Of a stretch of 6,334 nucleotides of DNA, positions 6,116 through 6,334 are shown one piece after another. Location: NCBI GenBank assembly GCA_034429475.1, contig DAOUGD010000314.1, forward strand, positions 1 to 6,334, written 5' to 3'. Position 1 is the first letter of the stretch. Every line of letters starts with the position of its first letter. The translations under genes were made by a program, and so were the position numbers. The stretch comes from JAKQHY01 sp034429475 (GTDB lineage Bacteria; Chloroflexota; Anaerolineae; B4-G1; SLSP01). The notes beneath the pieces are model-generated. The model was given only the letters and a program-made list of their open reading frames with translations. It ran no database searches and was not told where the DNA came from.

Positions 6116-6152
6116 AAAAAGTGGGGCGGATTCGATAATCCGCCCCATTTTT
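6116..6152 (+). terminator. intrinsic terminator of the chaperone operon, possibly bidirectional
   Basis: A perfect 10-bp GC-rich stem (6123-6132 with 6137-6146, GGGGCGGATT and AATCCGCCCC) closes on a CGAT loop, is extended by a T-A pair, and is followed by five T residues (6148-6152). It lies 13 bases after the hsp70 stop. An AAAAA run on the left side (6116-6120) gives a T-tract on the opposite strand, so it could also stop leftward transcription coming from the insertion sequence. Confidence 0.9.
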
Positions 6153-6206
6153 GTAAGTTCTCCTGATAGTAGTTGTGGTACACCTTCTGTGAAGTTTTAT
6201 TTGATT

Positions 6207-6222
6207 AGGACTTACGCAAAAG
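6207..6222. mobile_element. probable terminal inverted repeat of an insertion sequence (one end only)
   Basis: AGGACTTACGCAAAAG resembles, from memory, the ends of insertion sequences common in cyanobacteria and other phyla, whose tips read GGACTTACGCA. It coincides with the stop codon of the incoming partial reading frame (TTA at 6212-6214 on the plus strand), as often happens in compact elements. The other end and any target-site duplication lie outside the window, so the call rests on the motif and the partial gene alone. Bases 6153-6206 contain no other recognisable feature. Confidence 0.5.
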
Positions 6223-6334
6223 TCATCTTGATGGTCGGGGCACGCAATTGTTCAACCATATAGTTATCCAACAACTGATGCTTCACCTGATAAATAGTGC
6301 GCTCCGTTTCGGTGGCGACTTGGTTCAAGCGCAC
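6212..6334 (-). CDS. C-terminal end of a probable transposase (partial, 40 aa visible)
   Basis: The minus strand is open from the window edge (6334) to TAA at 6214-6212, giving 40 residues that end APTIKMTFA. The fragment is mixed helical and charged (for example ERTIYQVKHQLLDNYM at 11-26). It contains no DDE catalytic residue that I can identify, because those would lie further upstream in the gene. The transposase assignment rests on the position of the stop inside a sequence that looks like an insertion-sequence end; the family is not determined. The gene faces the chaperone operon tail to tail, with the terminator between them. Confidence 0.55.
   Translation of the reverse strand: MRLNQVATETERTIYQVKHQLLDNYMVEQLRAPTIKMTFA

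Noticed and set aside
1..6334. CRISPR arrays, tRNA or rRNA genes, riboswitches
   Set aside because: I saw no regularly spaced direct repeats with unique spacers, no cloverleaf-like gene and no recognised aptamer core in the non-coding stretches.

Overview
The window is GC-rich DNA of bacterial type, with Shine-Dalgarno sites, operon overlaps and an intrinsic terminator. Its core is a compact co-directional operon for an Hsp70 chaperone machine: a 777-aa TPR protein, a small protein with a degenerate J domain, a divergent GrpE and a 579-aa DnaK-like Hsp70. The Hsp70 lacks the nucleotide-domain insertion of proteobacterial DnaK. The style (TPR-rich proteins, an Hsp70 side operon, palindromic intergenic elements and IS remnants) reminds me of Chloroflexota or another filamentous or multicellular phylum. 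That is an impression and not a proof; the sequence carries no taxonomic marker.

Layout. Bases 20-110 hold a 91-bp nested inverted repeat, with 44-nt arms that each contain their own small palindrome. Bases 171-758 (minus strand) encode a small TPR protein with an exact 40-residue repeat. A 159-bp divergent intergenic region (759-917) carries a strong extended -10 promoter reading rightwards. Bases 918-3251 (plus) encode the large TPR protein, ending in a Gly/Phe-rich linker and an acidic tail. About 3217-3642 encodes the J-like protein, which overlaps the end of the TPR gene. Bases 3639-4274 encode GrpE, joined to the J gene by an ATGA overlap. Bases 4267-4331 are a G-tract/C-tract heptad repeat that folds on itself between grpE and the Hsp70 gene. 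Bases 4363-6102 encode the Hsp70, followed by a terminator at 6116-6152. Bases 6207-6334 look like the end of an insertion sequence, with the last 40 codons of a probable transposase on the minus strand.

How the genes may work together. Hsp70 is the ATP-driven chaperone, GrpE its nucleotide exchange factor, and the J-like protein and TPR protein the likely targeting or substrate-delivery partners. The order TPR-J-grpE-hsp70 differs from the classical hrcA-grpE-dnaK-dnaJ order. There is no HrcA gene and no CIRCE operator. The J protein has PPE where HPD is expected, and the Hsp70 has an enlarged loop at the substrate cleft and a modified lid. I infer a specialised second Hsp70 system, not the housekeeping one, with altered J-protein coupling and client choice.
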